This document shows, piece by piece, positions 50,581 through 58,644 of a stretch of 64,000 bases of DNA. The DNA is from Niveibacterium sp. SC-1 (GTDB taxonomy: Bacteria; Pseudomonadota; Gammaproteobacteria; Burkholderiales; Rhodocyclaceae), in the NCBI RefSeq assembly GCF_038235435.1, contig NZ_CP151275.1, positions 4,836,001-4,900,000 on the forward strand, written 5' to 3'. Numbering within the stretch: position 1 is the stretch's first letter; each line of letters begins with the position of its first letter. The notes below the pieces were generated by a model. The model had not been told where the DNA came from, ran no database searches, and saw only the letters and a program-made list of their open reading frames with translations. Made by a program: the position numbers and the translations under genes.

Positions 50581-51491
50581 TCGAGGGCGAATCCGCGACC
50601 TTGCGCGGCGTCATCGTCCAGCAGCTGCTTGTCGCGCTGATCTGGGGCGGCACCTGGATCGCCGGCCGCCTGGTCGCCAGCGAGATGCCGGCGCTGGCCG
50701 CGGCGAGCTGGCGTTTCCTGCTCGGTGGGTTGACGCTCGGTTTCCTGGTCTGGCGTGCGGAAGGCCGTCTGCCCCCGCTGGGCCGCGCCGACCTGCTCGC
50801 GGTCATCGTCCTGGGTGCGGTCGGAGTCTTCGCCTATAACCTCTGTTTCTTCTACGGCCTGCAGCACATCCAGGCCGGGCGCGGTGCACTGGTGGTGGCG
50901 CTCAATCCGGTGGCGGTCGCGCTGGGTGCGGCGCTGCTGATGGGTGAGCGACTCTCGCCGCTGCGCAATCTCGGCGTGGCGATCGCGCTGCTCGGCTGCC
51001 TCTTCGTGATCGGCCGCGGCAATCCGCTGAGCCTGCTGCGCGGGGAAGTCGGCGTGGGCGAGATTGCGATCGTCGGCTGCGTCTTCGCCTGGGCTGCTTA
51101 CACCCTGCTCGGCCGGCGCCTGACCCGCACCCTGAGCCCGCTCACCATGACCTTCTACGCCGCGGTCGCCGGCGGCCTCATGCTGTTCGCCGCCGGGCTG
51201 ATCCACGGCGAGCTGCGCCAGTGGCCGCAGGCCAGCCCCGCCGGCTGGTTTGCGCTGGGCTATCTGGGCATACTCGGCAGCGGCCTGTCTTATGTCTGGT
51301 ATGCCAAGGGCGTACAACGCCTGGGCGCCACAAGGGCGGCCGCCTTCATCAACCTGGTGCCGGTCTTTGCCGTCGCCATGGGGGCCGTCCTTCTGGGCGA
51401 GCGCATCGGGCTGGCGACGCTGGCCGGCGGCGTGCTCGTGCTCGCGGGCGTGGCCCTTACCAATCGTCCCGCAAGGAGAACCCCGGCATGA
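50577..51491 (+). CDS. EamA/DMT-family permease
   Basis: This 304-residue protein has about ten membrane segments in two EamA repeats: LLVALIWGGTWIAGRLVAS with FFYGLQHIQAGRGALVVALNPV, and VFAWAAYTLLGRRLTR with GLSYVWYAKGVQRLGATRAAAFINLVPV. It is a drug/metabolite transporter; the exported compound is unknown. It overlaps both the preceding and the following gene by four bases. Confidence 0.93.
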   Translation: MIEGESATLRGVIVQQLLVALIWGGTWIAGRLVASEMPALAAASWRFLLGGLTLGFLVWRAEGRLPPLGRADLLAVIVLGAVGVFAYNLCFFYGLQHIQAGRGALVVALNPVAVALGAALLMGERLSPLRNLGVAIALLGCLFVIGRGNPLSLLRGEVGVGEIAIVGCVFAWAAYTLLGRRLTRTLSPLTMTFYAAVAGGLMLFAAGLIHGELRQWPQASPAGWFALGYLGILGSGLSYVWYAKGVQRLGATRAAAFINLVPVFAVAMGAVLLGERIGLATLAGGVLVLAGVALTNRPARRTPA

Positions 51492-52171
51492 GCACTCCCA
51501 CCGTCTTCATCGCCGGCGCCTCGCGCGGCCTGGGCCTGGAGTTCGCGCGCCAGTACGCGATCGCCGGCTGGCGCGTGATCGCCGGCGTGCGCAATCCGCT
51601 CAAGGCGAGCGAGTTGATGCGGGTCAAGGGCGCGGAGGTGGTGCCGCTGGACGTGACCTCGGCCAATGCGATCGCGGGTGCGGCCTGGCATGCGGACGAG
51701 GCGCCGCTGGACCTGCTGATCATCAATGCCGGCGTCTATGGCCCGGACACCACGCAGTTCGCCGCGCCAGGCGACGAAGACTTCAACCGCGTGATGCACA
51801 CCAACGTGCTCGGCCCGATCCGCCTGATCCAGGTCTTCGGCGACGCGGTGGCGCAGGCGCGCGGCAAGATCGTCGCGCTCTCCTCCGGCATGGGCTCGAT
51901 CGCCAACACCAGCGCGGGCGACCACATCGTCTACCGCGCCTCCAAGGCGGCGCTCAACATGGTGGTGCAGGGTGCGGCACAGACCTATGGTCCGCGCGGC
52001 GTCACCGTGCTCAGCATTTCGCCCGGCTGGGTCAGGACCGACATGGGCGGGCCCGCGGCCACCCTGGAGGCCTACGACTCGGTGCGCGCAATGCGCAGCA
52101 CGATAGAGGCCACCGGCGAGGCCGAGCAAGGCGCCTTCCTCAACTACGACGGCAAGCGCATCGCCTGGTGA
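51488..52171 (+). CDS. Short-chain dehydrogenase/reductase
   Basis: This 227-residue enzyme has the SDR pattern: FIAGASRGLGLEFARQYA (cofactor loop), LLIINAGVYG (NAG), a catalytic-Ser region ALSSGMGSIANTS, and VYRASKAALNM (Tyr-x-x-x-Lys). It is NAD(P)H-dependent with unknown substrate. It overlaps the transporter stop (ATGA) and the next gene start (GTGA). Confidence 0.92.
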   Translation: MSTPTVFIAGASRGLGLEFARQYAIAGWRVIAGVRNPLKASELMRVKGAEVVPLDVTSANAIAGAAWHADEAPLDLLIINAGVYGPDTTQFAAPGDEDFNRVMHTNVLGPIRLIQVFGDAVAQARGKIVALSSGMGSIANTSAGDHIVYRASKAALNMVVQGAAQTYGPRGVTVLSISPGWVRTDMGGPAATLEAYDSVRAMRSTIEATGEAEQGAFLNYDGKRIAW

Positions 52172-52698
52172 GTCCGCGTATCCGCCTCGGCCTGTTCCTG
52201 AGCCTGCCCTTGCTCGCGGGCACGAGCCTGCTCGCCGCCTGCAACTCCTTCGCCACGCCCACGCAGAGCCACATCGCGCTGCCGGCCGAGCGCCTGCTGG
52301 CGCTGGAGGGGGAGGCCGCCGCGAACTGCGTCGCGCGCCGTGGCGCGGATCATCTGCCGCCCCACCGCTTCACCACCGACGGCTGCTCCATGTGGCCGGA
52401 CGGCAACTGGCAGGGCTGCTGCGTGCGGCATGACGAGGACTACTGGTGCGGCGGCGAGGACGCCGCGCGCGAAGCCTCCGACGGCGCCTTCCGCCAGTGC
52501 GTGAGCGAGGCGAACTCGCCGGTGCTGGCGGGCTTCATGTACTGGGGTGTGCGCGCCGGCGGCGCGCCGATGCTGCCGGTGCCCTGGCGCTGGGGTTACG
52601 GCTGGGAGTATGGCCAAGGCCAGGATGTCCAAGCCCAGAGAGGCCGGGATCGGAGCGCGCCCGACTCAGCGGACGCGTCCGTCGCGACGCCGCGCTGA
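52168..52698 (+). CDS. Phospholipase-A2-like Cys-rich lipoprotein
   Basis: This 176-residue protein has a signal peptide ending in the lipobox LLAAC. The mature part has a dense Cys block: TDGCSMWPDGNWQGCCVRHDEDYWCGG. The CCxxHD core with a following Tyr is the hallmark of phospholipase A2 folds (catalytic His-Asp and metal loop). This is the only evidence for a PLA2-like lipoprotein; the family otherwise is unassigned. It begins with a GTG overlapping the SDR stop (GTGA). The C-terminal tail (QRGRDRSAPDSADAS) is polar and low complexity. Confidence 0.75.
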   Translation: MSPRIRLGLFLSLPLLAGTSLLAACNSFATPTQSHIALPAERLLALEGEAAANCVARRGADHLPPHRFTTDGCSMWPDGNWQGCCVRHDEDYWCGGEDAAREASDGAFRQCVSEANSPVLAGFMYWGVRAGGAPMLPVPWRWGYGWEYGQGQDVQAQRGRDRSAPDSADASVATPR

Positions 52699-52713
52699 AG
52701 CGCGGCGGATCAC

Positions 52714-53268
52714 TCACCCTGCGGCGCGCTCGGCCGGGTCGCTTTCCGCGCCCGGGCCAATCCGGCAGGGTATGCCCTGAGCATTGAGCAGACGCTCGAC
52801 GCGGGCAAAGACTTCGAGGCGCGAGAAAGGCTTCTTCATGAAGTCGTCAGCGCCGATGCGGGTGCCGAAGAACTGTTCCGTCGCCTGTTCGTTGCCGCTG
52901 ATCATGATCACCGGGATCTCGCGCAGCACCACGTCGCGACGGATCGCGCGCAGGGCGGCGAAACCGTTCATGCCGGGCAGCACGATGTCGAGGAAGATGA
53001 TGTTGGGCACCTGTTCGCGCGCGATCTCGATCGCGCTCTCGGCGTCCTGCGCTTCCAGGGTCGTGAAGCCCGCGGACTGCAGGATCCTGCTCAGGGCCGC
53101 GACGATGGTGGGCGAGTCGTCGACAATCAGCGCCAGCGTGCCCGGACGCGGGTTGGCGCGCGAGCGCGTACGCCGATCCAGCGCCTGCGGTTGCGCCATC
53201 GGCGCGGGCTCCTCGCTGCCCTTGCCGAGGATCGATTTCTTGAGTTGGTCGAACAGTCCCACTGTCAT
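52714..53268 (-). CDS. Single-domain response regulator
   Basis: This 184-residue protein has an N-terminal leader of about 43 residues (VGLFDQLKKSILGKGSEEP) and one receiver domain: LIVDDSP (Asp50-Asp51), phosphoacceptor about Asp94 in FLDIVLPGMNG, MISG and KKPF. There is no output domain. It resembles PilG/PilH or CheY-like regulators. The partner kinase is not in the window. It is convergent with the phospholipase-like gene. Confidence 0.93.
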   Translation of the reverse strand: MTVGLFDQLKKSILGKGSEEPAPMAQPQALDRRTRSRANPRPGTLALIVDDSPTIVAALSRILQSAGFTTLEAQDAESAIEIAREQVPNIIFLDIVLPGMNGFAALRAIRRDVVLREIPVIMISGNEQATEQFFGTRIGADDFMKKPFSRLEVFARVERLLNAQGIPCRIGPGAESDPAERAAG

Positions 53269-53476
53269 GCTCCCGATGGCCGCGCATAAAGGTCGCCGCG
53301 GCGGCGAAAAAACGCCGAAATCATACCGCTCGCATGGGTCGAGGTCCGCGTGAAGGCCTGCACGGGCAGGTCAGTTCCGCGAGCCCGACCGGTTTTGCGC
53401 AAGCCGGGGTAGGATGCGCGCGACCCGCGCGGATTCAAACGAACGCTTGATCCCCGCCCTTGTACGGCGCGCCGCC

Positions 53477-54061
53477 TCAGCCCCCGCCCAACCCCAGGGC
53501 GCGCGCCCGCTCCGCCGACATGCGGAAGAGGCAGTGCAAGCGCAGGCGATGCCCGGGGGCGACCCGCGGATGTTCGAAGTCCTGCGCCTCGCGCAGCATG
53601 CCCAGCCTTTCCATGACGGCCCGCGAGCGCACATTGGGCAAGGCCGTGAAGGACACGACCTCGGCCAGACCCAGGGTGCCGAACGCGAAGGCCAACGCGG
53701 CACGTGCACCCTCTTGCGCGTAGCCCTGGCCCCAGCAGTCGCGCGCGAGCCGCCAGCCGATCTCCACGGCCGGCGCGCAGGGCAGGTCAGCGCCCACGTG
53801 CTGCAGGCCGAGCATGCCGATGCAGCGTCCGCACTCCGCTCCCTGCTCGCGCCGCTCGACGGCCCAGAAGCCCCAGCCGTGTTCAGCGATATGCGCCGTC
53901 CAGCGCGCGAAGGCCGCATCGCTCTCGGCCCGCGTGAGCGGGGCCGGATAGCAGGCCATGACTTCCGGGTCGCCGTTGAGCAGCGCCAGCGGCTCACGAT
54001 CCGCCTCTTCCCAAGGGCGCAGGATCAGTCGCTCCGTGACGAGGCGATGGGGCGCGCTCAT
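53477..54061 (-). CDS. GNAT acetyltransferase, RimJ/RimL-like
   Basis: This 194-residue protein opens LVTERLILRPWEEADREPLALLN, then WGFWAVERREQG. The acetyl-CoA site is in the EIGWRLARDCWGQGYAQEGARAALAF block (Q/RxxGxG/A), and the end holds LPNVRSRAVMERLGML. RimJ/RimL relatives acetylate ribosomal proteins or small amines; substrate unknown. Its start overlaps the methyltransferase stop (ATGA, 54058-54061), making it the last gene of a LysR-methyltransferase-GNAT operon. Confidence 0.93.
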   Translation of the reverse strand: MSAPHRLVTERLILRPWEEADREPLALLNGDPEVMACYPAPLTRAESDAAFARWTAHIAEHGWGFWAVERREQGAECGRCIGMLGLQHVGADLPCAPAVEIGWRLARDCWGQGYAQEGARAALAFAFGTLGLAEVVSFTALPNVRSRAVMERLGMLREAQDFEHPRVAPGHRLRLHCLFRMSAERARALGLGGG

Positions 54062-54684
54062 GTCTTGCGCCAGACGCTGGCAAGCCAGGGCTGCTGTTCG
54101 CGCGGCAGGCCGGCGGGCCGGTAGTAGTGCTCGACCTCGGCGAAGCCCGCCGCGAGCAGGAAGTCGCGCCAGCTCTCCCAGCGGTGCCAGACGCCATAGC
54201 GCTCGCCCGACCAGCCTTCCTCATCATTGCCACGCGGGTTGGAGGCGAAGAGCGCGCCGCCGGTACGTAGCGTCGCATGCAGGGCCGCGAGCACGGCGGG
54301 CAGGTTCGCGCGCGGCACGTGGAAGAGGCTCGCGTTGGCGAAGACGCCGTCAAAGCGCGCTGGTGGCAGGTCGAGGCTGAGGAAATCCTGCTGCCACACC
54401 TCGCAGTCGCTCGCCTCCCGCGCCATCGCGACAAAGCTCGCCGCGCCTTCCAGGCCCACCGGCCGGTGGCCCAGCGCGGCGAAGGCGAGCAGGTCGCGGC
54501 CCGGCCCGCAGCCGAAGTCGAGGATGTCGAAGGGCGGCACGGCGCGGATCGCCCCGAGCAGGGCCGCGATGTTCTGGCTCACATCGTGGTCCTGGGTACC
54601 GGCGCGAAAGGCTTCGGCCCGCGCTTCGTAGTGCGCCAGGGTCAGGCGGCTGATATCGGTGTCGTCGGTGTCGGGGCGGCTCAT
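54058..54684 (-). CDS. Class I SAM-dependent methyltransferase
   Basis: This 208-residue enzyme has motif I FDILDFGCGPGRDLLAFAALGH, an acidic Asp-Phe-Leu segment (WQQDFLSLDLPPARFDGVFANASLFH) and the terminal GNDEEGWSGERYGVW. The layout is that of the UbiE/Tam-like small-molecule methyltransferases. Substrate unknown. It overlaps the LysR gene stop and the GNAT gene start by four bases each. Confidence 0.93.
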   Translation of the reverse strand: MSRPDTDDTDISRLTLAHYEARAEAFRAGTQDHDVSQNIAALLGAIRAVPPFDILDFGCGPGRDLLAFAALGHRPVGLEGAASFVAMAREASDCEVWQQDFLSLDLPPARFDGVFANASLFHVPRANLPAVLAALHATLRTGGALFASNPRGNDEEGWSGERYGVWHRWESWRDFLLAAGFAEVEHYYRPAGLPREQQPWLASVWRKT

Positions 54685-55592
54685 CGGGCCTCGCTGTCCT
54701 CGCGCAGGAAATCGACCAGGGCGCGCAGGCCGCTGGGCAGGTGGCGCCGGCTCGGGTAGTAGAGATGAAAGTACTCCTGCGGCGGCATCCAGGCATCGAG
54801 CACGCTCTGCAGGCGGCCTTCCGCGAGATCAGCCTCGACCAGCTGGCGCAGGCAATAGACCACGCCGAATCCCTGGCGTGCGGCAGCCACTTCCAGCCGC
54901 ACATTGTCGACGATCAGGCGTCCTTCCACCGCGACACGGAAACTCTGGCCCTCCTGGGCGAACTCCCAGCGATAGCGCTCGCCGCTGGGAAAGCGCCGCT
55001 GCACGCAGCCATGTTGCTGCAGCTCCCACGGTGTCTGCGGCGCCGGATGCGCACGCCAGTAGTCGGGCGTCGCCACCACGGCGAAGCTCAATGGCGGACC
55101 GATGCGCTGGGCCACCATGTCCGGCTGCAAGCGGTCGTCGAAGCGCACGCCGGCATCGAAGCCGCCACCCACGATGTCGGTCAGGCGGTCGTCGCTGACC
55201 ACCTCCAGCGAGACCCCGGGGTATGCCGCCAGGAAGCGCGGCAGGCGCTCCCCCAGCACGGCGTCCAGCGCCAGGTAAGACGCGTTGAGCCGCAGCTTGC
55301 CCATCGGCGTGTCACGGAACCGATTGACCGCCTCGACCGCGCCACGCATCCGCTCCAGTGCCGGGGCGAGGTCGGCGAGCAAGGCCTCGCCCGCCTCCGT
55401 GGGCACCACGCTGCGGGTGCTGCGGTTGAGCAGCCGCACCTCCAGCCGGGCTTCGAGCTTGCGCAGGCTGTGGCTCAGGGCCGAGGGTGAGACGCCCAGT
55501 TCGGCGGCCGCGCGACGAAAGCTGCGATGGCTGGCGACGCTCGCGAAGGCGATCAGCGCGGGCAGGGATTCTTTTTCCACTGCTGAATTCAA
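54681..55592 (-). CDS. LysR-family regulator
   Basis: This regulator of about 303 residues has a DNA-binding helix HRSFRRAAAELGVSPSALSHSLRKLEARL and an effector domain with DTPMGKLRLNASYLALDAVLGERLP and IVGGGFDAGVRFDDRL, the pattern of the AaeR/DmlR subgroup. No ATG is usable. TTG at 55592 has AAGGG 8 bases upstream; GTG at 55580 is an alternative. It is divergent from the quinone oxidoreductase gene, its likely target, and is coupled to the methyltransferase gene. Confidence 0.9.
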   Translation of the reverse strand: MNSAVEKESLPALIAFASVASHRSFRRAAAELGVSPSALSHSLRKLEARLEVRLLNRSTRSVVPTEAGEALLADLAPALERMRGAVEAVNRFRDTPMGKLRLNASYLALDAVLGERLPRFLAAYPGVSLEVVSDDRLTDIVGGGFDAGVRFDDRLQPDMVAQRIGPPLSFAVVATPDYWRAHPAPQTPWELQQHGCVQRRFPSGERYRWEFAQEGQSFRVAVEGRLIVDNVRLEVAAARQGFGVVYCLRQLVEADLAEGRLQSVLDAWMPPQEYFHLYYPSRRHLPSGLRALVDFLREDSEAR

Positions 55593-55680
55593 TTCATCAG
55601 CCCTTTGAGAATGCGCTGGATTGTTGAACTGTATCGCATGCCGGAAGCTGGGCGCCGTGTTCAGCCAAGGAGCTTCCCCC

Positions 55681-56667
55681 ATGCACAGCATCGCCATCCA
55701 CCGCTTCGGCGGACCCGAAGTCCTCGCCCCGCTGCAGCGCCCGCTCCCGCAGCCCGGACCGGGCGAAGTCGCGATCGATGTCGCCTACGCCGGGCTCAAC
55801 TTCGGCGAAGTGCTCTTCCGCCGCGGCGTCCTGCCCGACCTGCCCCTGCCCTTCGTGCCCGGCCTGGAGGCCAGCGGCCGGGTGCGTGCCCTGGGCGAAG
55901 GCGTCACCGGCCTGGTGCCCGGCCAACGCGTCGTCGCACTGACGATCGTCGGCGGGGGCGCCTATGCCGAAGTGGCGGTCGTGCCGGCCGCGCTGGTGGT
56001 GCCGGTGCCGGACGGAGTCGCGCTCGCCACCGCCGCCGGCCTGCCCTCCAATCTCTCTACCGCCATGCAGATCCTCCAGGACCTGGCGCCGGTACGCAGC
56101 GGCGAGACCGTGCTGATCCACGCCGCGGCGGGCGGCGTCGGCGGCCTGCTCGGCCAGGTCGCCAAGGCCGCGGGCGCGGGCCGCGTGATCGGCAGCGTCG
56201 GCAGCCCGGCCAAGCGCGAGTACGCGCTGGCCCGCGGCTACGACGACGTCGTGCTCGCCGCCGATTTCATCCGCGATCCGCTCGCCGCGCTGGACGGCCA
56301 GACGGTCGACCTGGCGGTCGACCCCGTGGGTGGCGAGCTGCGTCGCGCCAGCCTGCAGGCACTCGCGCCCTTCGGCCGCCTGGTGGTGATGGGCAATGCC
56401 AGCGACGCGCCTGACGTGACGGTCTCGACCCAAGACCTGTGGTTCAGCGGTCGCAGCGTCGCGGGCTACATCCTGCTCGGCGAGGCCCGACGCGATCCCG
56501 TCCGGGTCGGCGCGGCGCTGCGGCGCGGTCTCGAATGGGTGGCGGAGGGCCGTATCCGCGCTGAAGTAAGCGAGGTGCTCGCGCTGGACGAGGCGCCGGA
56601 AGCGCATCGCCGCATCGAGTCGCGCGCCACCACCGGCAAGCTCGTATTCCGTTTGCAGGGAGACTGA
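55681..56667 (+). CDS. Zinc-independent quinone oxidoreductase (MDR family)
   Basis: This 328-residue protein is a medium-chain reductase without the structural zinc loop: AIHRFGGPEVL, VAYAGLNFGEVLFRRGV, ETVLIHAAAGGVGGLLGQVAKAAGAG (NADPH loop) and a late catalytic/substrate region. Members reduce quinones with NADPH. It is divergent from the LysR gene and followed one base after its stop by the SGNH hydrolase gene. Confidence 0.93.
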   Translation: MHSIAIHRFGGPEVLAPLQRPLPQPGPGEVAIDVAYAGLNFGEVLFRRGVLPDLPLPFVPGLEASGRVRALGEGVTGLVPGQRVVALTIVGGGAYAEVAVVPAALVVPVPDGVALATAAGLPSNLSTAMQILQDLAPVRSGETVLIHAAAGGVGGLLGQVAKAAGAGRVIGSVGSPAKREYALARGYDDVVLAADFIRDPLAALDGQTVDLAVDPVGGELRRASLQALAPFGRLVVMGNASDAPDVTVSTQDLWFSGRSVAGYILLGEARRDPVRVGAALRRGLEWVAEGRIRAEVSEVLALDEAPEAHRRIESRATTGKLVFRLQGD

Positions 56668-56668
56668 G

Positions 56669-57463
56669 ATGCCCAAGGCCCATCGCTTCGCCTTCGACAT
56701 GCTCCTGCGCCTGCTCGCGTTGCTGGCGACCACGCTGCTGCTGCTCGCCGCCGGCCCCGGCTGGGCGGCGAACCCGCGCCATGTGCTGGTCTTCGGCGAC
56801 TCCAACAGCTGGGGCTGGGAACCGGTGAAGGAAGGCTTCCCGGTGCGCCGCTATCCGCTCGCGCAGACCTGGCCGCAGCAACTCGCCCGCGCGCTGGGGC
56901 CCGGCGTCATGCTCCACACCGACGCGCTGTCCGGCCGTACCGTGGATCTGGATTTCCCCGCCGACACGCACATCGGCACCTTGGTGGATGTGGACTTCAA
57001 CGGCCGTCGCGCCCTGCCCGCTGCCATCGCGCGCGAGCTGCCGCTGGACCTGGTGATCATCATGCTCGGCACCAACGACCTGCAGCACGACTTCGCCCGC
57101 AGCCCGCAGGCGATCGCCGAGAGCGCCATGCAACTGGCAAAGCTCGCGCGCGATTCGGCCGGTGGCGTCTTCACCCGCTACACCCGGCCGCCCCGCGTGC
57201 TGGTGATCACGCCTCCCCCGCTGGGCGACACCTCGGCCACGCCAATCCGCCAGTACTACGACGACGATGCGATCGCCCGCTCGCGCCAGCTCGGCGCGGC
57301 CTTCCGCAGCGCGGGCGAAGCGGCCGGCGTGAGCGTCTTCGATGCGGGCTCGGTCACCGCTACGCAGGGTGTGGACGGCATCCACCTCACGCCGGCCAAT
57401 CACCGCGCCTTGGCGCGTGGCGTGCTGCCCGAAGTGCGGCGCTTGCTGGACGGACACGAGTAG
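56669..57463 (+). CDS. SGNH/GDSL esterase
   Basis: This 264-residue exported enzyme has a signal peptide (cleavage near GPGWAA). Its SGNH blocks are GDSNSWGW (Ser45), LGTNDLQHDF (Asn) and DGIHLTPANH (Asp and His); the Gly block is less obvious. It hydrolyses ester bonds in lipids or acylated sugars; substrate unknown. It follows the quinone oxidoreductase with one base between. Confidence 0.92.
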   Translation: MPKAHRFAFDMLLRLLALLATTLLLLAAGPGWAANPRHVLVFGDSNSWGWEPVKEGFPVRRYPLAQTWPQQLARALGPGVMLHTDALSGRTVDLDFPADTHIGTLVDVDFNGRRALPAAIARELPLDLVIIMLGTNDLQHDFARSPQAIAESAMQLAKLARDSAGGVFTRYTRPPRVLVITPPPLGDTSATPIRQYYDDDAIARSRQLGAAFRSAGEAAGVSVFDAGSVTATQGVDGIHLTPANHRALARGVLPEVRRLLDGHE

Positions 57464-57504
57464 GCATCCGGCTGGCGCAGAAGCGCGTTCGCCGATGATG
57501 AAAA

Positions 57505-57531
57505 AGGCCGGTCCTCTCACGAGGCCGGCCT
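57505..57531. terminator. Bidirectional terminator hairpin
   Basis: AGGCCGG pairs with CCGGCCT around a 13-base loop, flanked by AAAA on the left and TCTT on the right. It lies between the SGNH gene stop and the convergent hydrolase gene stop and probably serves both. Confidence 0.8.
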
Positions 57532-57561
57532 CTTCGTTGCTACGTCGACTGTCGAGGCGCT

Positions 57562-58515
57562 TCAGCCCTGCGGCAGCGCACCGAGGAAGCGGCGCATGTG
57601 TTCCGCCACCGCCGGGGTGTCCTCTTCCAGCGCGAAGTGACCCGTGTCGAGCAGGTGCACCTCGGCGCGCGGCAGATCGCGGGTGAAGGCCCGCGCACCG
57701 GCTTCGACGAAGAGCGGGTCGTGCTTGCCCCACACCACCAGGGTCGGCGGCTGTGCGCGCTTCAGGTAGGCCTGCCAGGCCGGGTACTGGGGCAGGTTGC
57801 GGTGGTAGTCCGTCAGCAGGTTCTGCTGCACTGCGCGGTTGAAGCTGCCTTCCAGCTCGCCGGCCGCCAGGGTCCAGGCGTCAGGGCTCACCGTCTCCGG
57901 TGCGCGCTGGCCGAAGGTGTACATGAACTGCACGCTGCCGCGGCTGGTGATGCCGTCGAGGAGGGGTTGGGTCTCGGCGTTGATGCCCACCGAGGTGCGC
58001 TGGATGTTGTCGCGGATCTTGTCCGAGAGCCCTTCTTCGTAGGCATTGGCGTTCTGCACGATCAGCGCGCTCACTCGCTCCGGATGCGCGACCGCCAGCC
58101 GGAAGCCGACCGGGCCGCCGAAGTCCTGCATGTAGAGCGCATAACGCTTGAGCTGCTTGGCCTGGATGAAGCCTTCCATCGCAGCGGCCAGGCCGTCGAA
58201 GGTCGGGCTGAAGCGGGCCTTTTCGCCGACCACGGTGTGGCCGCTGCCCGGGTAGTCCGGCGCGATCACGTGGTAGCGGTCGGCCAGGCGGGCCATGAGG
58301 CCGGCGTACATTTGGGAGGAAGCCGGGAAGCCGTGGAGGAAGAGCACGGTGGGGCGCTGCGGGTCGCCGGCCTCGCGGTAGAAGATCTGGATGCCGTCGA
58401 CATCGATGGTCCGGTGATGGATCACGGCCTGCGGCGCCGAGGTGGCGGTCGGGGCGGCCTGCGCGCTGAGGGGCAGGACGGCGGCGAGGGCGAGTGCAGC
58501 GGCGGCGTTCTTCAT
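57562..58515 (-). CDS. Exported alpha/beta hydrolase, haloalkane-dehalogenase/epoxide-hydrolase-like
   Basis: This 317-residue protein has a signal peptide (cleavage after SAQA), then an alpha/beta hydrolase domain. Key residues: oxyanion HGFPASSQ, a nucleophile Asp131 at YMQDFGGPVG (Asp rather than Ser, as in epoxide hydrolases and dehalogenases) and a late His in DTGHFALEED. Export from the cytoplasm is less usual for this family. Substrate unknown. It is divergent from a LysR gene. Confidence 0.9.
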   Translation of the reverse strand: MKNAAAALALAAVLPLSAQAAPTATSAPQAVIHHRTIDVDGIQIFYREAGDPQRPTVLFLHGFPASSQMYAGLMARLADRYHVIAPDYPGSGHTVVGEKARFSPTFDGLAAAMEGFIQAKQLKRYALYMQDFGGPVGFRLAVAHPERVSALIVQNANAYEEGLSDKIRDNIQRTSVGINAETQPLLDGITSRGSVQFMYTFGQRAPETVSPDAWTLAAGELEGSFNRAVQQNLLTDYHRNLPQYPAWQAYLKRAQPPTLVVWGKHDPLFVEAGARAFTRDLPRAEVHLLDTGHFALEEDTPAVAEHMRRFLGALPQG

Positions 58516-58612
58516 GATGCGCTCCGTTTTTCTGGGGGAGGCCGTCGGCTGACGGCATGGAGCGCAGTGTGCCCACGCGGACTGTCTGCGATAAGGCGGT
58601 GAATAATAGAAT

Positions 58613-58637
58613 CACTGTCAACCATAAGTGGACAGTG
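58613..58637. promoter_or_regulatory. Candidate LysR operator
   Basis: The arms CACTGTC (58613-58619) and GACAGTG (58631-58637) form a perfect 7-bp inverted repeat with 11 bases between them, the geometry usual for LysR-type T-N11-A sites. It ends 7 bases before the LysR ATG and lies in the 129-base divergent spacer. A further ACTGTC half-site is at 58581-58586. Role inferred from position. Confidence 0.65.
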
Positions 58638-58644
58638 AGATCGC

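Noticed and set aside
49194..51317. A 707-codon minus-strand open frame
   Set aside because: It is antisense to the thiolase and EamA genes and has no domain-like segments.
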